From Torreya grandis (Eukaryota; Streptophyta; Pinopsida; Cupressales; Taxaceae), in contig JARHVA010002005.1 of assembly GCA_037957365.1 (NCBI GenBank), positions 1,445,501 to 1,509,500 of the forward strand: 64,000 bases of DNA, read 5' to 3'. Under the pieces are notes generated by a model. It saw nothing but the letters and a program-made list of their open reading frames with translations. It ran no database searches and was not told where the DNA came from. Made by a program: the position numbers and the translations under genes. This document shows, piece after piece, positions 13,600 to 25,870 of this stretch. Position 1 is the first letter of the stretch, and each line of letters opens with the position of its first letter.

Positions 13600-14000
13600 C
13601 AAATTAGAAGATTTTAAATCTAAATAAGAACCATGTGTTGAAAAATAACCCTCTGAATCACTACTCATATATCTATCTAAATTGTTATCCTCATGCATGG
13701 GAGGACATGATGTAATAATCTATACCTATGAAGGTGCCTTCTAAATAACCTATGATGTTGTATTATATAAAAATCCTATATTATGTGCCACTTTATACTT
13801 CAGAGTATCTATATTGCTCTTTTTATATAAATCATCATGCTCATATGTATTATGATCAATAATAAATGGACAAATTTTAATATCTTCATGCTCATAACTA
13901 GGTGAAGAAATTGAAATATGTTTGTGTTCATAAGTAGGTGCAAAAACTCATTTTATAAAATAATTCCTTAAATGTGAATCATGATCTTGTATATTTGTAT
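13600..14000 (-). pseudogene. Acidic C-terminal region after protease, element 1
   Basis: The minus-strand translation downstream of the protease is open for more than 60 codons and rich in Tyr, Glu, His and Asp. It has repeated YEHE/YEHD motifs (for example SPSYEHEDIK and NTYEHDDLYK). Together with the PR domain it could be the end of the polyprotein. No function is recognised. Stops separate it from the protease segment. Confidence 0.4.
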
Positions 14001-14099
14001 AAACTAATTCATTAACAATTTTCTCAATAAATATGTCAACCAACTATTATGTATTAAGAGTAGGTACCTATGGTTCCATAAGATATTCATATTAAATGC

Positions 14100-14400
14100 C
14101 TAAAATTTTAACCACTTGGTTATGTATTTTTTGTAACCAATGTCTCCCTAAAAACATATCAAAGATAATTGTGTTTGGTAACACTAAGAAAGGAGTGGGA
14201 AATATGAGAGGTCCCACTTGTAAAGTTAATAAAATATGCCCAAGAGTATCATGTACCTAACCATCAAATGCTTTCACAACTCTTGATGTATGTTGTATAG
14301 CTTGATCTTTATAACCAAGAGAATGTAGAAGTGTTATGGTGCACACATTTTCACTTGATCCATTCTCTATCATGACACTGTAGATTGTTTATATGCTAAA
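14100..14400 (-). pseudogene. Retroviral-type aspartic protease relic, element 1 (Ty3/gypsy, Tat/Ogre-like)
   Basis: The minus-strand translation contains MIENGSSENVCTITLLHSLG, equivalent to the family active-site region (L/I)(V)DNGSxLNVCPL, here with Glu in place of the catalytic Asp. It continues with VVKAFDG and GHILLTLQVGPLIF, and the C-terminal flap/LGRPWIH region reads FDMFLGRHWLQKI. These features and their order match the protease of Ty3/gypsy Tat/Ogre elements, which cleaves the Gag polyprotein. One stop follows the AFDG segment. The Asp-to-Glu change and the stop make it inactive. The gag zinc-finger relic lies upstream and the acidic tail downstream. Confidence 0.75.
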
Positions 14401-14679
14401 ATATGCTCTAATGAATAATTTGTGTATATTGGGATCATCATCAACAATTTAAAAATCATCAAATGTAATACATGGGTATGATGCTAGCTTGATTTTGGAT
14501 ATACCAATGATGTTATCAAGTGGATGTCTATATGAAGATGGAGGAGGATGAACATTATATGCATAACGTACTTCATAATTTTTATTTTTATCTTGTGCTT
14601 CATGATTTGGAAATGTCTCTTTATACATTTTAAGATTTACATTATCATTTTATTGTGGCTTAGCCTCTTTATTAGGTGT

Positions 14680-14790
14680 ACCAATTTCAATAATGTTCTC
14701 ATCAATGAGCTCTTGGATTTTCTACTTGAGATTAATATATCAATTAGTAGAATGTCCTATGCATATATGATAATCATAAAATGTATTCCT
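14680..14790 (-). pseudogene. Gag zinc-knuckle region relic, element 1
   Basis: The minus-strand translation gives YDYHICIGHSTN followed by KIQELIDENIIEIG. This matches the Tat/Ogre gag C-terminus, C-x-(Y/F)-H-x(n)-GHxTxxC-x(4)-K-(I/V)-Q-(D/E)-LID. The first Cys is replaced by Tyr and a stop replaces the region of the last Cys, so metal binding is lost. Confidence 0.65.
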
Positions 14791-15015
14791 ATCAAAGCTT
14801 CTATATTGAGGTCCAGATATATCTAGTTCTAATGGTAGAGGAAGTGAAATAACATGACATTAAAGAAGCTTTAGTAACACATGAGGAGGTAAAGGTAGCC
14901 TTGAGAATTTCCTCCTTGGTGGAGCTTATAGTTGAAGCTTGTGTGGTGGTTTTGATATAACATTTACTATAACTTTGTTTTTTTTTTTTGTAATCATTAA
15001 TTTTGCTCTTATAAT

Positions 15016-15203
15016 TAGGCTTACCTTAAAACTTGATAGTTGAAGTATAAGGAACATTGGAGCTATACTTGAGTTTAATCAATGTAATCAATTTGAGCTC
15101 ACACTCTTTAACTACATGGCATAGTTCATCAAAGGATTTAAACTTATCAAACATGATATAATCTTGAAAAGGAGTAAGAAAACCTTGAGTAAAAATATAT
15201 TGA
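15016..15203 (-). pseudogene. Gag relic, C-terminal half of capsid domain (element 1, part 2)
   Basis: The minus-strand open frame contains GFLTPFQDYIMFDKFKSFDE and LITLIKLKYSSNVP. It aligns residue by residue with the gag at 32,505-32,819 (SFLTPLHESFIFKKLKYFDD, LISLKKLKYAENTP). The left part of this gag lies 3.4 kb away, separated by an inserted element at 15,204-18,567. Skipping that insert and one copy of its target duplication restores an uninterrupted reading frame across the junction. Confidence 0.75.
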
Positions 15204-17569
15204 TGTTGGAACACAACTAGATGCTGAGAGGGGGTGAATCAATATATTAATTAAAACTAGTTATTTAAATACTTTCAATACAGATTAAAAGATATATGTA
15301 GATCAAATTAAATATGTAAATATCATACACACACAAATACTCATGACACATCATATCAATTCTGGACTTAAGTTCATTAAGACTTGAACTGTTAGTTCTC
15401 ACGTCTCAATTTTATGCATCATGCCATAATTACAAGTCTCTTTACTATATATAACATCTACTAGACTCAAGTTTTGATGTAAAGGATATTTAATTTAGAT
15501 TTGATCAGTTGGATCAATTAATTTCATTATCTATGTTGAGATATAGATCTTATATGGAAGATCTTACATATTCCTATAACTAATGATTTGTCTGGACATG
15601 AATTTAAATATCGATCATTGATATTGCCTTTGGCACCACATTCTGATGGTCCATAATCAAATGACTCAACCTTAAAATGTGTCCATTTAATTACATTCTG
15701 ATAGGGTCACACTAACTATCTGATCTTTGTATGCTTTTAAACTTTAGCTTTATCATCTTTAAAATATGCCTATTGATCTTCCTAATTTGAGCTTCTACAT
15801 GCCAGTGGACCTAAAAAGATGCATGTTTTTTTATCTCTATCAAGATGTTAAACATCGATCTCTTTATCCCATCTTATTGCTTCCTATATCTTTGGATCAC
15901 TTTCACTCTATTAATCTTCTCAAACCAGCTTAGTCTTTAACTTGCCACTATATCGATAAACATAGATCACTTTGTAGAATTTGAGTCCATTCACTTCATT
16001 AGATCTCCTTTGCATCATCACCCATGCACCATTAGATGTTTTGATAAGCTCAATATTTATCTTTGATAGGCTCAATCTCATTGGTCCTTTATCTAATAAA
16101 CTCATATGCATGTGAAACTTAGCATTAACACATTCACTCGAAGGGACCTTTGACAATTTTACTTCATCACATTCCATTAAATATGTAATTTTTAATTAAT
16201 CACAAACCATTGATCTTCCAACTAGCTCGATCATTAACTCTGATAAGCTTACACTCATTGGGTCTCTGTCTAAAAAGCTTTGTGAATGTGACATTTATCA
16301 CTAACGCATTTACTCAAATGAGCCTTTGATAATTTGACTTTGCTTCACTTCATTAGATTATCTATGTATGATGAAGCATAGGCCATTGATCAAGCTAGGA
16401 TATAATATAAAGTCTAAGACTTAGGAAATATTAAGTCCTTTAATTACTATTTGAGCTGGTAATATCTAAGTTAAGGGGTTGGTTTTATAATGATGATAAA
16501 GGCTTAAGTTATAACTTAATCTATTGGGTCCAGGCTATAGCCAATCACCATCAAAATAGAAAGTTCATATTAACACCATGACATAAACCTTAGGGTTTTA
16601 CTGAGAAACTCTATCCAGCCTAAGAGCAAAGATAATTCAATTCTAAGCTCATTCCTTCTCCTTTGAGCCTATAGACCACATATGTAAGATGCTCATTAAA
16701 AACCCATAATAGTTCTACTATCTATTTCTTTTAAAAATGTCCATAGATGATATTTATAAAATCATGACAACTTTGCATGACCTTACGCAAATTCTGTCTA
16801 AGTATGGAGACCATTTCATTTTGCCTAGAAGGCTAACTTTGCACCTGCATAACTCTTATCACACTTAGTCAGATGACCTAAAAATTAGTGAATATGATCC
16901 TCTTGCATAGGGGATTCCATCCATATATCTAATTGATCCTAAAGCCTTCATAGGTACAAAATATGTCTTCATAAAAATGCCTTTTATCAGGATCTTGCTC
17001 CTCAATTAGAGCACATATGATTACTTCTTGTATTAGCAACTAAACACAGAATTTAACCAGAATGAATAAGTAACTAGAAATATGAAACAACACAAGAATA
17101 TGAGAGACAATACACAATTGTATTAATAATCATTCAGAAGAAAATACAATAAAGAAGATGCCACTTCTTCTTCCACCTCAAAGGCTCGCCACACCTCAAG
17201 ACCTTCTTCCCTCTCTCTCTCTCGATCCCAACAATCAACTCCAATATAGAATTGATGTTCACCTCCACCAATAAAAAACAACGCTGCCAATACACCAAGT
17301 ACATAACCATACTCCAAGTAGATCTCCTGCTCTCTGCTGCTACCTGCAAATCACCAGACCTTACTCACCATTGTAGATCTCCAATAGAAGCCATGCACAC
17401 CTACTGACCAAGATCATACAAATACAAAGAACCCTTCTGATTCTCCAAACCAACACCCACACTTGGTACTGTGGCACTAGGAGGAACACACCATTGCTCT
17501 CCTCTCTCTGAAGGAGCTTATTTTGCTCTCTTACTCCCTAGCACTAGTTTACAATATAGCCCATGAGTC

Positions 17570-17577
17570 TATATATA
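17570..17577 (+). promoter_or_regulatory. Possible TATA box of the inserted LTR
   Basis: TATATATA sits within the last third of the insertion (about 2,370 bp from its start), preceded by a CT-rich segment. The position fits an LTR promoter with a U5 region of about 1 kb. In DNA this AT-rich such a match is weak evidence by itself. Confidence 0.3.
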
Positions 17578-17725
17578 GATCTCATGCTTACAATAATTAG
17601 ACTATCTTAATTACAATAATTAGATGCGCAACTCAAGACTATAGCTAGCCTTTAACATGCAAACTAACAGTCTAAAAATAGACTCTCCAGAATCAACATG
17701 CAAATTGCATGTTCATGCACAGGCT

Positions 17726-17830
17726 GCCGACGTCGGCTCCTCCCTGACCGATGTCGGTCGACTGGTAACCGACGTCGATTTCTTCTTCATTATTGTTTGA
17801 TTAATGTCGATTGATTAGACCGACATCGGT
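17726..17830. repeat. Cluster of GC-rich 12-bp palindromes
   Basis: GCCGACGTCGGC (17,726-17,737, perfect palindrome), ACCGATGTCGGT (17,747-17,758), ACCGACGTCGAT (17,768-17,779), a half-decayed AATGTCGATT (17,803-17,812) and ACCGACATCGGT (17,819-17,830). They fit a consensus ACCGACGTCGGT in which CG sites have decayed to TG or CA. This is the only CpG-rich spot in the window and contains the ACGT core of plant bZIP sites. Confidence 0.8.
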
Positions 17831-18567
17831 TTCCTTGCAACTCATTTTGCAATTCTCTGCAACCTTTTTAACTTCTCTTGTTTGCATCCTGGTGAAGCTT
17901 TTAGCTCCACAACCTAACACCTTTGAGATTTTTCTTGAAAACTATAAATTTGACTAAGTGTTGGAAAACATTGTCAAAATGCCATGGAGCCCTAATTTTC
18001 TCAAGCATATCTTTTGTCGTGCTATGTCACATGACCTAAGACATAACACATATAAACTAGGCAAAAAAATGAATAAACCCATGTGATCATTTTATCCTAA
18101 CACCTCCATGTGTGAAAACATTGACCTCATCAATGTGCTTACTTGGCTCTATTTAGCCTTGTTTTCAAATTTAGCTAAGTATAGAAACTTAGTGGATTTT
18201 CTTCAAGTTTCCAACTTTGCATGCCCATATCTTCAAATTCACTTCATTACATGTCTTTAAATCTGGTGCATAACTACTAGGTACTAATGTGATCACAACC
18301 ATGTGACTAGCTCCCCCATTCTCATTCACATGTGGAAATGATGATGTCAACAAAATGCCTTATCATATTTGTAGTCATAGACCCAAAATGTCTAGATGAT
18401 CAATGTGAAGAAGCTAATGAATTCCAATCATGTACACAAGCATTCCAATCATTCTTGACCTCTGATAGGATCCTTTGAATATTCTCTAATCACCATATAC
18501 AATCTTGAACATCAATGACATGTACATAATTTCCCTTTTGACATCAATGACAATCATATTTCTGATA

Positions 18568-19438
18568 ATTGAAGCTCATTATCATCCATTTAATTTATCA
18601 TTTTAGTAATCATAGTCTTGTATCTTAAGAATACTCACTGAGTATCTTATTTGGACCTTATTTGATCTTTTTAATTTAAGCATAGGATAAATTTTCTCCA
18701 ATATTTATAGAAAAATGTGCAAAAAATTGATTTTCTAAAGGATTTAAAGTTGTAATTAATTGGAGAGGAAGATCATAGAAACATATAAAAGCATGATATT
18801 TGAGACTTCATAGAATGAGATTAATCAAAAATGTATCATTATCTACATAATCTAGACAAGTTAGATGGAAGGCACACAAATATTGTTTTAGATTAACCTT
18901 TCCCTCACAAAGAGTAAGATTAGGAGCCACAAAACCAACTAGAAGAGGATAAGTTGAAATTTGAGGAGCCAAAGGGTTATGCAATAAGGTGAAAGAATCT
19001 AAGGAAGGGCTAATATGAGAAATAGTTTGCTTAATATTAGCTAGCTTGGTTTGCTACATGAGAAGGCATTTATCAAGGGATGCATTGGTTCTAGTAATGG
19101 AAGGGGTGTAGTTGGAATGAGTAGGCTTATTCATGGATATATGAGGGAAAACAATAGATTCTCCTAAATAAAAATGGGTAGAGGTGACTAAGGGTGTATA
19201 AATAAGATTAAATTCAATGGTAAAAGTAATAACCTTGGAATAAGCAGACTTTAAAACATAATAGGGAAAATGTTGAGAGGATGAGGAGGATAAATAGGAC
19301 CGATGCTCAACTTTAGATTCAATAATTATGTTAATTATGTTATTCACCTCATGATGGTATGCATGGGGACCTTTATGAAATTTAGATAACTCTTTCACTT
19401 GCTCTTGATCTACTTGATTAAGCTAATTTATATTAATA
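18568..19438 (-). pseudogene. Gag relic, N-terminal and first capsid half (element 1, part 1)
   Basis: The minus-strand translation shows PQISTYPLLVGFVAPNLTLC, then CAFHLTCLDYVDNDTFLINL, then FAHFSINIGENLSY and RYKTMITKMIN. These parallel the gag at 32,505-33,296 (LFPTSILAPIFTLYDGEGDP, SFY..SIDYVSNDKILTKLF, NITKNMSYEQI, KYKTTLAKMTN). The upstream open frame 19,054-19,398 is the variable N-terminal part. This is the Retrotrans_gag capsid domain that packages element RNA. Stops occur at several positions. The reading frame ends at the insertion at 18,567. Confidence 0.7.
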
Positions 19439-20766
19439 TGTTTATCCATTTTAAAAATAAGGATTAATATGAAAGAGAGTAGCCTAATAAACTAAGGAGT
19501 AAGCTACTCTAAAATTAGGCTAATAAAGTAAATTTAGATTTTACCAATATTCTAATGAGATATACTGAATCTAAGCATATGTAATATATAGAAGTACCAC
19601 ATTCAATATTCTTATAATCATAATATGAAGGATAAATTGTACGTAACTTACACAATTATGTGTAGGTAGATCTAAGTAATGCTAGTGCAAAAGTGGACTA
19701 TCTAAAGATATAGATCCCATTATTAGATTATATATATTTACTTTCTATCAGGGTGAACACTTACATCACCCTATGGATACTATCAATGCTGTTATTATCA
19801 TGATTTTAACACATTTATCTAGATTGTAGTACAAACTCTTTTATGGAATTTCTACTTGCACTTGTTAGATGTCACTATCACATTAAAAATTTCCTATCAG
19901 TATTATGCGCATAAGTTATCGATAACATTTTTTTATCAAAACCCTAGATCCTCTAATTAGGGTATGCCACCTTGTAAAATGGGGGTTATTAGACTCAAGT
20001 GAAGTTGAGATAATATAAAATATCTCTTTCTCAATAAATTCTACCTACATAGACATATACTTTGAAGAGGGCCTCATACCAATTTAATTCTCCCCTTTAT
20101 GTGCACTTATGTGTGAACAAATGTGTAATATGATATATACGAGTGCCTATTGTGATCTAGAATATAACTTGGAAAATATTTCTCATGGGCTATTTTTTTA
20201 ATTCTTTATATCTATTATGTGACTCTTCATATTACTGATTTGAAAATATAAAAGTATAAGGTAGAATAGCTTAGTTGTGTAATTGATTTTCTTAGTATGG
20301 TGTAAGTTTGAGAGGTGTTTGATGATTAATAATGAGTGGGATTAAACTTGTATTTATATCACACATTTTGGAATGTTTCTCATAAAAGGTTAATGAAAGC
20401 AAATAGGTTGACATGTATATATTGAAAGTTTTTAAAATTTGAGTGTTTGTGAGTTACAGACATATGTGTTGGAGTAAGGACATTAACATCAATACTAATG
20501 TCCAAGTTTGAACATAAGTATCTAGGAAGATAAAAAATTATTAAAGTTTTGTAATTGACAGTGCAATATATATATCATATTTTAATCATATTGGGGGCTA
20601 CAAGTGATCTAGGTAATTAAAATATCAAGGTTAGACTATAATATAAATATTTAGGCATAGTGATCTAGTAAACAAAAGCCTTTTAACTGAAAGGCAAGTC
20701 AATAATTGAAGGGTAGATTTGTGATTAATATTTTCCAAGTATATAAGATTATTATAACATATAAAT
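19439..20766 (-). mobile_element. LTR (subfamily C), interrupted by a LINE; shared by two internal regions
   Basis: It aligns throughout with 43,241-44,582 (for example 'catatgtgttggagtaagga', 'gtctaggaagataaaaagtt'). The alignment stops at 20,766 and resumes at 28,658-28,676 after the LINE; the two pieces sum to 1,347 bp against 1,342 bp for the intact relative. On the minus strand its 3' end (near 19,439) runs into the gag of element 1, so it serves as that element's 5' LTR. Its 5' end at 28,676 abuts a polypurine tract, so it is also the 3' LTR of the element at 28.7-33.3 kb. Confidence 0.7.
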
Positions 20767-20850
20767 CTACATTAAATATTTAATATCACAACATAATCCT
20801 AATACCTTTGCATAAAGCCCATGTTATCAAGAGTAGGAGAGTGCAGTGTG

Positions 20851-22440
20851 AAGATGGAGGCAAGTAGGAAAAAAAATTCAAACTTAGATTTAAAAGAGAG
20901 AAAGGTGATGGAATAGGGTTAGGAGAATTATGTGGGAGCACAGGTTTGATTCCCTTTTAGGGGAACAAGGTCAGATAGAGGGAATCTTTTAAGAGGCCCT
21001 AACAGCTTAAAAAATGAAAACCCTAAAAAGGTGATAGGTAAGTTGTCCTAGATTTAAAAATTAATTAGATCAATGGATAAGAAATAAATTAGGCTAGTTG
21101 ATCATCTTAAAACTATCAAATATGGCAAAATCATTCATATCCAAGTCAGTCCTCTCATAAGTCATGCTTCATCTAGAATGGAACAAGCATTGGTAGGCAA
21201 GTTTATGAGATCTAGACCCAATATTGACTCTTTTATAACTTTGGAAAAATAAAAATGGAATCCTAAAGGTCACATGGATATACTTGTAATGGTGAATGGG
21301 TTTTTCATGATCAGATTCAATAACCTAGAATATTGTGTTAACATTTTAGCCCAGGGAACCTTGGTTTTTAGAAAATCTAGTTTATTCCTTAAAAAATGGC
21401 ATTCGAGGTTTAATCCTAAAATAGAGAAAATAAATCAAATGTCAATCTAGGTGAGGTTACCTAGTCTACCCATTGAATTCTAGGAGGAAGATTTATTCAT
21501 CAGCATTGTCAAATATTTTGGTTATTTGATGGCTTTTGATTATGTTACCAAAGCTAGATCTAGGTTGGTTCATGCTAGGTTCTATGTAAACACTTTTTTG
21601 AATCAAAAAATTCTAACATTAATATTTCTTCATACCACCTATGACATCAGATCTCAAAAAAATTAATTTGAAACATCTACCCTCTTATGTGATAAGTATC
21701 ACAAACTAGGGCATTCTTAAAAAGTGTGCTCTTCTTATTCCAAATTGTCTTCTCAGCAAAGGAAAGGAGGGTTTTCTTTTAAGGATTTAGAGCACCCAAA
21801 GGCTAATGTCAAGGGATTGGATGCAATAGAGAAAAAATACTTAAACATAACCAAGACTATGTTAGAGGTTGGTGATAAGGTTTCATAAGAAGCTGAGAAA
21901 AAGGATTTAAATACATATAAGACTATGTTAGAGATTGAAGATAAGATTGCACATGTAAAGGAAGGTCTACCAAGATTTCTTATCCATTCCTTTCCTAAAT
22001 CAAACCCTTTTCAGGATAATCAACACATTAAAGATATAGAAGTAGACACCATCATTAGTCAATTTGAAAATAAAGAATTATAAGTTCAAGAGAGGATAAT
22101 ACCTCAATTTCCTAATTAGTTTGAATTACTCTAATAGATTGAGGAAGTGAAATCATAGGATGATAATAAGATTGGAAAAAAAGGATTGGATATGTCTAAA
22201 TTAGGTAATCTTCCTATTAGCCTCGCTAAAGAGGAGGTAAAAGGTTCACAATAGATAGAATCAATGCCCAAGAATAACTCCAAAGCAAAATTTACATCTT
22301 TGATACTCACTAGGAGAGGAAGCAAATGACTTGCATACAAGACACCACCCAAAGTTGGAAAATCTTCTAAAAAAGAGATGTTCAAAAACCTTACTAAGGT
22401 TTATATAGCAGATGAATTTCAAAAAACCCTCCCATTCAAA
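20851..22440 (+). pseudogene. LINE ORF1 relic (DUF4283 plus zinc knuckle)
   Basis: ORF1 proteins of plant L1 elements bind the element RNA. Here 21,180-21,500 reads EQALVGKFMRSRPNID, then VNGFFMIRFNNLEYCVNILA, then SSLFLKKWHSRFNPK and VRLPSLPIEF. This is the DUF4283 pattern in the correct order. At 21,688-21,729 the zinc knuckle reads CDKYHKLGHS followed by KVC, with Tyr at the place of the second Cys. A Lys/Glu-rich region follows to about 22,440. Several in-frame stops are present. The first usable ATG is near 20,854, but the true start is uncertain. Confidence 0.75.
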
Positions 22441-22477
22441 GGAGGTATTTCTTCACCCCTTAGTTAATCATGCTTTT

Positions 22478-23155
22478 GTTATTTTAGAACATAAGAGGGA
22501 TGCATAGTTCCTCTAAACAAAAAGTCTTTAGAGATTTTAGAAGGAATCATAAACCTATTACATTAGTTATTCAAGAATCCAAGATTGAGGAATTTTTTTT
22601 ATGAATAATAAAAATGCTTATTAGAGTGAGGCAAAAGCAATTTGTTTTAGTGCATCTAAAGCTTCTGGAGGGATGATTACCTTTTGGGATTCTAAAATTT
22701 TGATGGGGGAACCTATCCTCAAATCTCAACATCATGTTGTTTTTATTTTTATAGATGTGATTGACAATAAACAATGTATTTTATCAAATATATATGCTCC
22801 TAACTCTATTTTAACTCACAAAAATCTCTGGGAAGATATTAGATTTCTCAAAAATAATTATAGGGATATTCCTTGGATTCTAGATAGAGACTTAAATTCT
22901 TCTTTGCATCCATGGGAGAAAAAAAACAAGAATCAAGATTTTTCAAAAAGCATGGAGGATTTTTCTTCCCTTATTTCAGACATAAGGATGATTGATATGG
23001 AATTAAGAGGCTTAAATTCACCTAGAGCAATAAGATATTGGGTAAAATATCATTCAATTCAGTTTAGATGGAGCTTCTATTTCTTTTGACTGGTTAGAAA
23101 CTAATGATTTAACTCTTAAGGCTCTCCCTCAGATTGGATCAAATCATAATCTACC
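22478..23155 (+). pseudogene. LINE ORF2 endonuclease domain relic
   Basis: An apurinic-like endonuclease domain that nicks target DNA. The start reads NIRGMHSSSKQKVFRDFRR with a TAG where Trp is usual (family: WNxRGL). Then VIQESKIEE (family: xxQETK), SGGMITFWDS, SNIYAPN and WILDRDLNSS (family: GDFN) follow. DMELRGLNSP matches the DxxLxGxxxTW region. Residues 22,673-23,089 stay open for 138 codons. The acidic active-site pattern is partly changed and the frame is broken on both sides. Confidence 0.75.
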
Positions 23156-23159
23156 TTAG

Positions 23160-25870
23160 TTGAGCATAAAGGATCAAGTTACAAAGGTAAAAAGATATTT
23201 TTTTGGGATGGAACACATGTGGTTCACTCATCTTGACATTCATGATAGGATTTTATATTGGTGGTCTCCAAGTGGAAATGGTTTAGCTATGTTCAATTTG
23301 GCCAAAAAAATGAAAAACATGAAAATCAAGATTAAACAGTGGAACAAACAAGTTTTTGGCAATGTTCACTTTCAAAAAAAGCCTTAACAGTTGAAATTTA
23401 AAATATTGAAGAAGAGGTTGAAAATAAGGGATATGATATAGAAATTCAAAACAAAGAAAGTTAGATTTTATGTGATTATCAAACAATTTCAATAAGGGAA
23501 GAAACTCTTTAGAGACAAAAATCTAAAAACATTTGGCTTAAGAAAGGAGATAGAAACACCCGAATTTTTTATATTTAAACTTTAAACATAGAAAGCATAA
23601 TTCTATCAAGGAAATAAATGATAGTGAAGGACATCTTACTTTTGATTATGATTGCATTAATCAAGAGAGTGTCAAATTATTCAAAAAATTATATAAAATT
23701 GACTTTAAAAATAATATCAGATATGGGCAGGAATTTCTTCATATGATCCCAGAATTGGTAAATCAGGAGGATAATGAAGTGTTCACTATAGTAACTTATA
23801 AGTAAGATCTCAATTATGTGCTTTCAAAGATGAACCTAAACAAATTTGTTGGGCCAGATGGTTTCCCCATTGCCTTTTTCCAAAAAAAATGGAATATTAT
23901 AGGAGATGATGTTATTACAACCATTAATGAATTTTTTTCTACCGCTTAAATGTTAAAAGAATTCAACCACACCTTTCTTGTGTTAATTCCTAAAAAGGAA
24001 GGGACTAGGAATTTTTTTTATTTCCAGCCCATCAGTTTATGTAATTCCATTTATTAAATCATCACATATTTGATCTCACTAAGGATGCAACCAATCATAG
24101 AAAAAATCATTCAATCTCAACAAGGAGGATTTCTCCCTATTAGACAAATTCAAGATGGTGTGATTGTGGTTCATGAATCTATACACTCTATGTAAAATAG
24201 TAAAAGAGTCTCAATGGTGTTAAAGTTGGACATGGCTAAGGCATATAATAGATTAGATTGGAGTTTTTTGTTATGGCTCAATTTTATTTTCAAGACAAAT
24301 TTTAAAAAATCATCAGATCTTGAATTATCTGTTGTATGTTTTCTATATTTGTGAATGACATTACTCATGGATTTTTTCAGAGTAATAAAGGATTGAGACA
24401 AGGGGATCCCCCATACCATTTTCTATTCATCATCATGGTTGAATCTCTTAGTATATTCATTTTTAAATCTATTGACTCATTAGATTTGAAAGGTTTTAAA
24501 CCAACTCAATATATGAAGCCCATCTCCCATCATCAATCTGCATAAGACACCACTCTTTGGGTTGAATATTCTATTTAAGAATATAGAAATATTGATTACG
24601 TATGAGTAGGCTTATAATAAGAAAATCAACTTTGACAAAAGCTCGGTGTATTTTTTTAATACGTCAGTTGCTAGACAAGCTAGAATAGCTTTTATTTCGG
24701 GATGCCAAATCAAGGTTTTACCCTTCTCTTATCTTGGCATGCCCCTTTTTAGAATAATCTCTCTTTGACAACATGGATTCCATTAATTTAAATATTTCAA
24801 AGAAATCTTGCAGCCTAGAAAAGTCAGTATTTATCTCAGGTAGGGAAGGATTTACTAATCATAAGTGTGTTTCAGAGTCTTCTTATCTATCTTCTTTCAA
24901 TTTTTAGCTTGCCCAAGTACGTTGAGGATAATTTATCTAAGATTCAATGGAATTTTCTTTGGGATGATACTGAAGAGAGAAATAAATTCCATCTTGTTGT
25001 ATGGAATAAAGTTTGTTTAAAAAACAAATATGACAATTTTGGCCTAATAAATTTGCATTTGATGAATAAAGCTCTTATTTGTAAGTTTGTGTGGAGATTT
25101 ATCAATACTAAAATTGTTTGGGCTAAAATTTAGTCTTTCAAATACTTAGAGGGTCATTATCCATTGAACATTCTTGTAGAAGATCATTTTGTGCAGAACT
25201 CCCACATTTGGAATTTCTTGATTTCTAATAAGGATTTGATTAAAATTAGTTCTAAATGGTAGATTAGAAATGGTCACAAGGTTGACTTTTGAAAATACTC
25301 ATGGGTATTAGATCATCCACTCAATCAAAATTAGATATGGCAAATCTACTAGAAGATATCCAAAACAACTATGGGTATAAAGTTCAAGAGAATTGGTAGG
25401 TGGTAGATGGTGCCAAATTCTATAAAATATTGAGCTTAGATAACATTAACCAAGGGGATTCATTGAGGTTATCTAATATAAAAAACTTTTTGACAAATGT
25501 TAATATACCTTGCATTAATAGAGAGGATCAGCGTATATGGAAGGAGTCATTTAATGATCACTATAAATTTAAGTCAGGGTATGATCTTCTTGATTAGAAT
25601 CTTGATGAGATCTAAAATTGAGAGAATTTTTGGGATAAATGGATTATACCTAAAATAAGTTTTTTTCTTTGGGTGACAGTTCAGAATAGAATTCTTGCCA
25701 TAGATAATTAAACAATAAGAGGATTTGTTTTAACTAATAGATGTGTCCTTTGTGAAAATAACAATGAATTTGTATTCCATCTACTCATTGACTACACTTT
25801 CTCACAAAAAAATTGGAGCTATTTTCTCATTGAATTTAATTTATGCTAGGTTCAAGTAGGATCCATGTTG
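23160..25870 (+). pseudogene. LINE ORF2 reverse transcriptase and zf-RVT relic
   Basis: Copies element RNA into DNA at the target site in active relatives. Seen in order: KMNLNKFVGPDGFPIAFFQ (23,830), FLVLIPKKEG (23,980), LDMAKAYNRLDWSFL (24,225), GLRQGDPP with LFIIMVESLSIFI (24,395-24,460), and the catalytic region AxDTTLW at 24,540-24,560. There the first Asp codon of the FADD box is TAA, which destroys the active site. The zf-RVT region lies at 25,560-25,840 with FKSGYDLLD, WIIPKISFFLWVT, NRCVLCENNNEFVFHLL. More than ten stops or frame shifts separate the segments. Confidence 0.85.

Larger units (their letters stand above)
15204..18567 (+). mobile_element. Solo-LTR-like insertion (3,364 bp) inside gag
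   Basis: It starts TGTTGGAACACAACTAGATG, a form common at the start of plant LTRs, with 'gagagggggtgaatca' just after it. It is flanked by ATTGA on both sides (15,199-15,203 and 18,568-18,572), a 5-bp target duplication typical of LTR element integration. The right end reads CTGATA, probably a decayed CA terminus. No open frame of note and no second terminal repeat are present, so it is either a very long solo LTR or a non-coding LARD-type element. It contains a TATA-like run at 17,570, a pyrimidine-rich segment near 17,160-17,225 and a cluster of GC-rich palindromes at 17,726-17,830. Unrelated to the surrounding gag-pro family. Confidence 0.75.

Noticed and set aside
17123..17349. Minus open frames in the solo-LTR-like insertion
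   Set aside because: Overlapping frames in two phases over a CT-rich LTR segment; no homology features, consistent with non-coding LTR.
19439..19449. ATG (minus) that looked like the gag start, reading MDKHIN
   Set aside because: Comparison with the LTR ends at 43,241 and 54,273 shows these bases are the worn LTR terminus (GGGTTAAACA).
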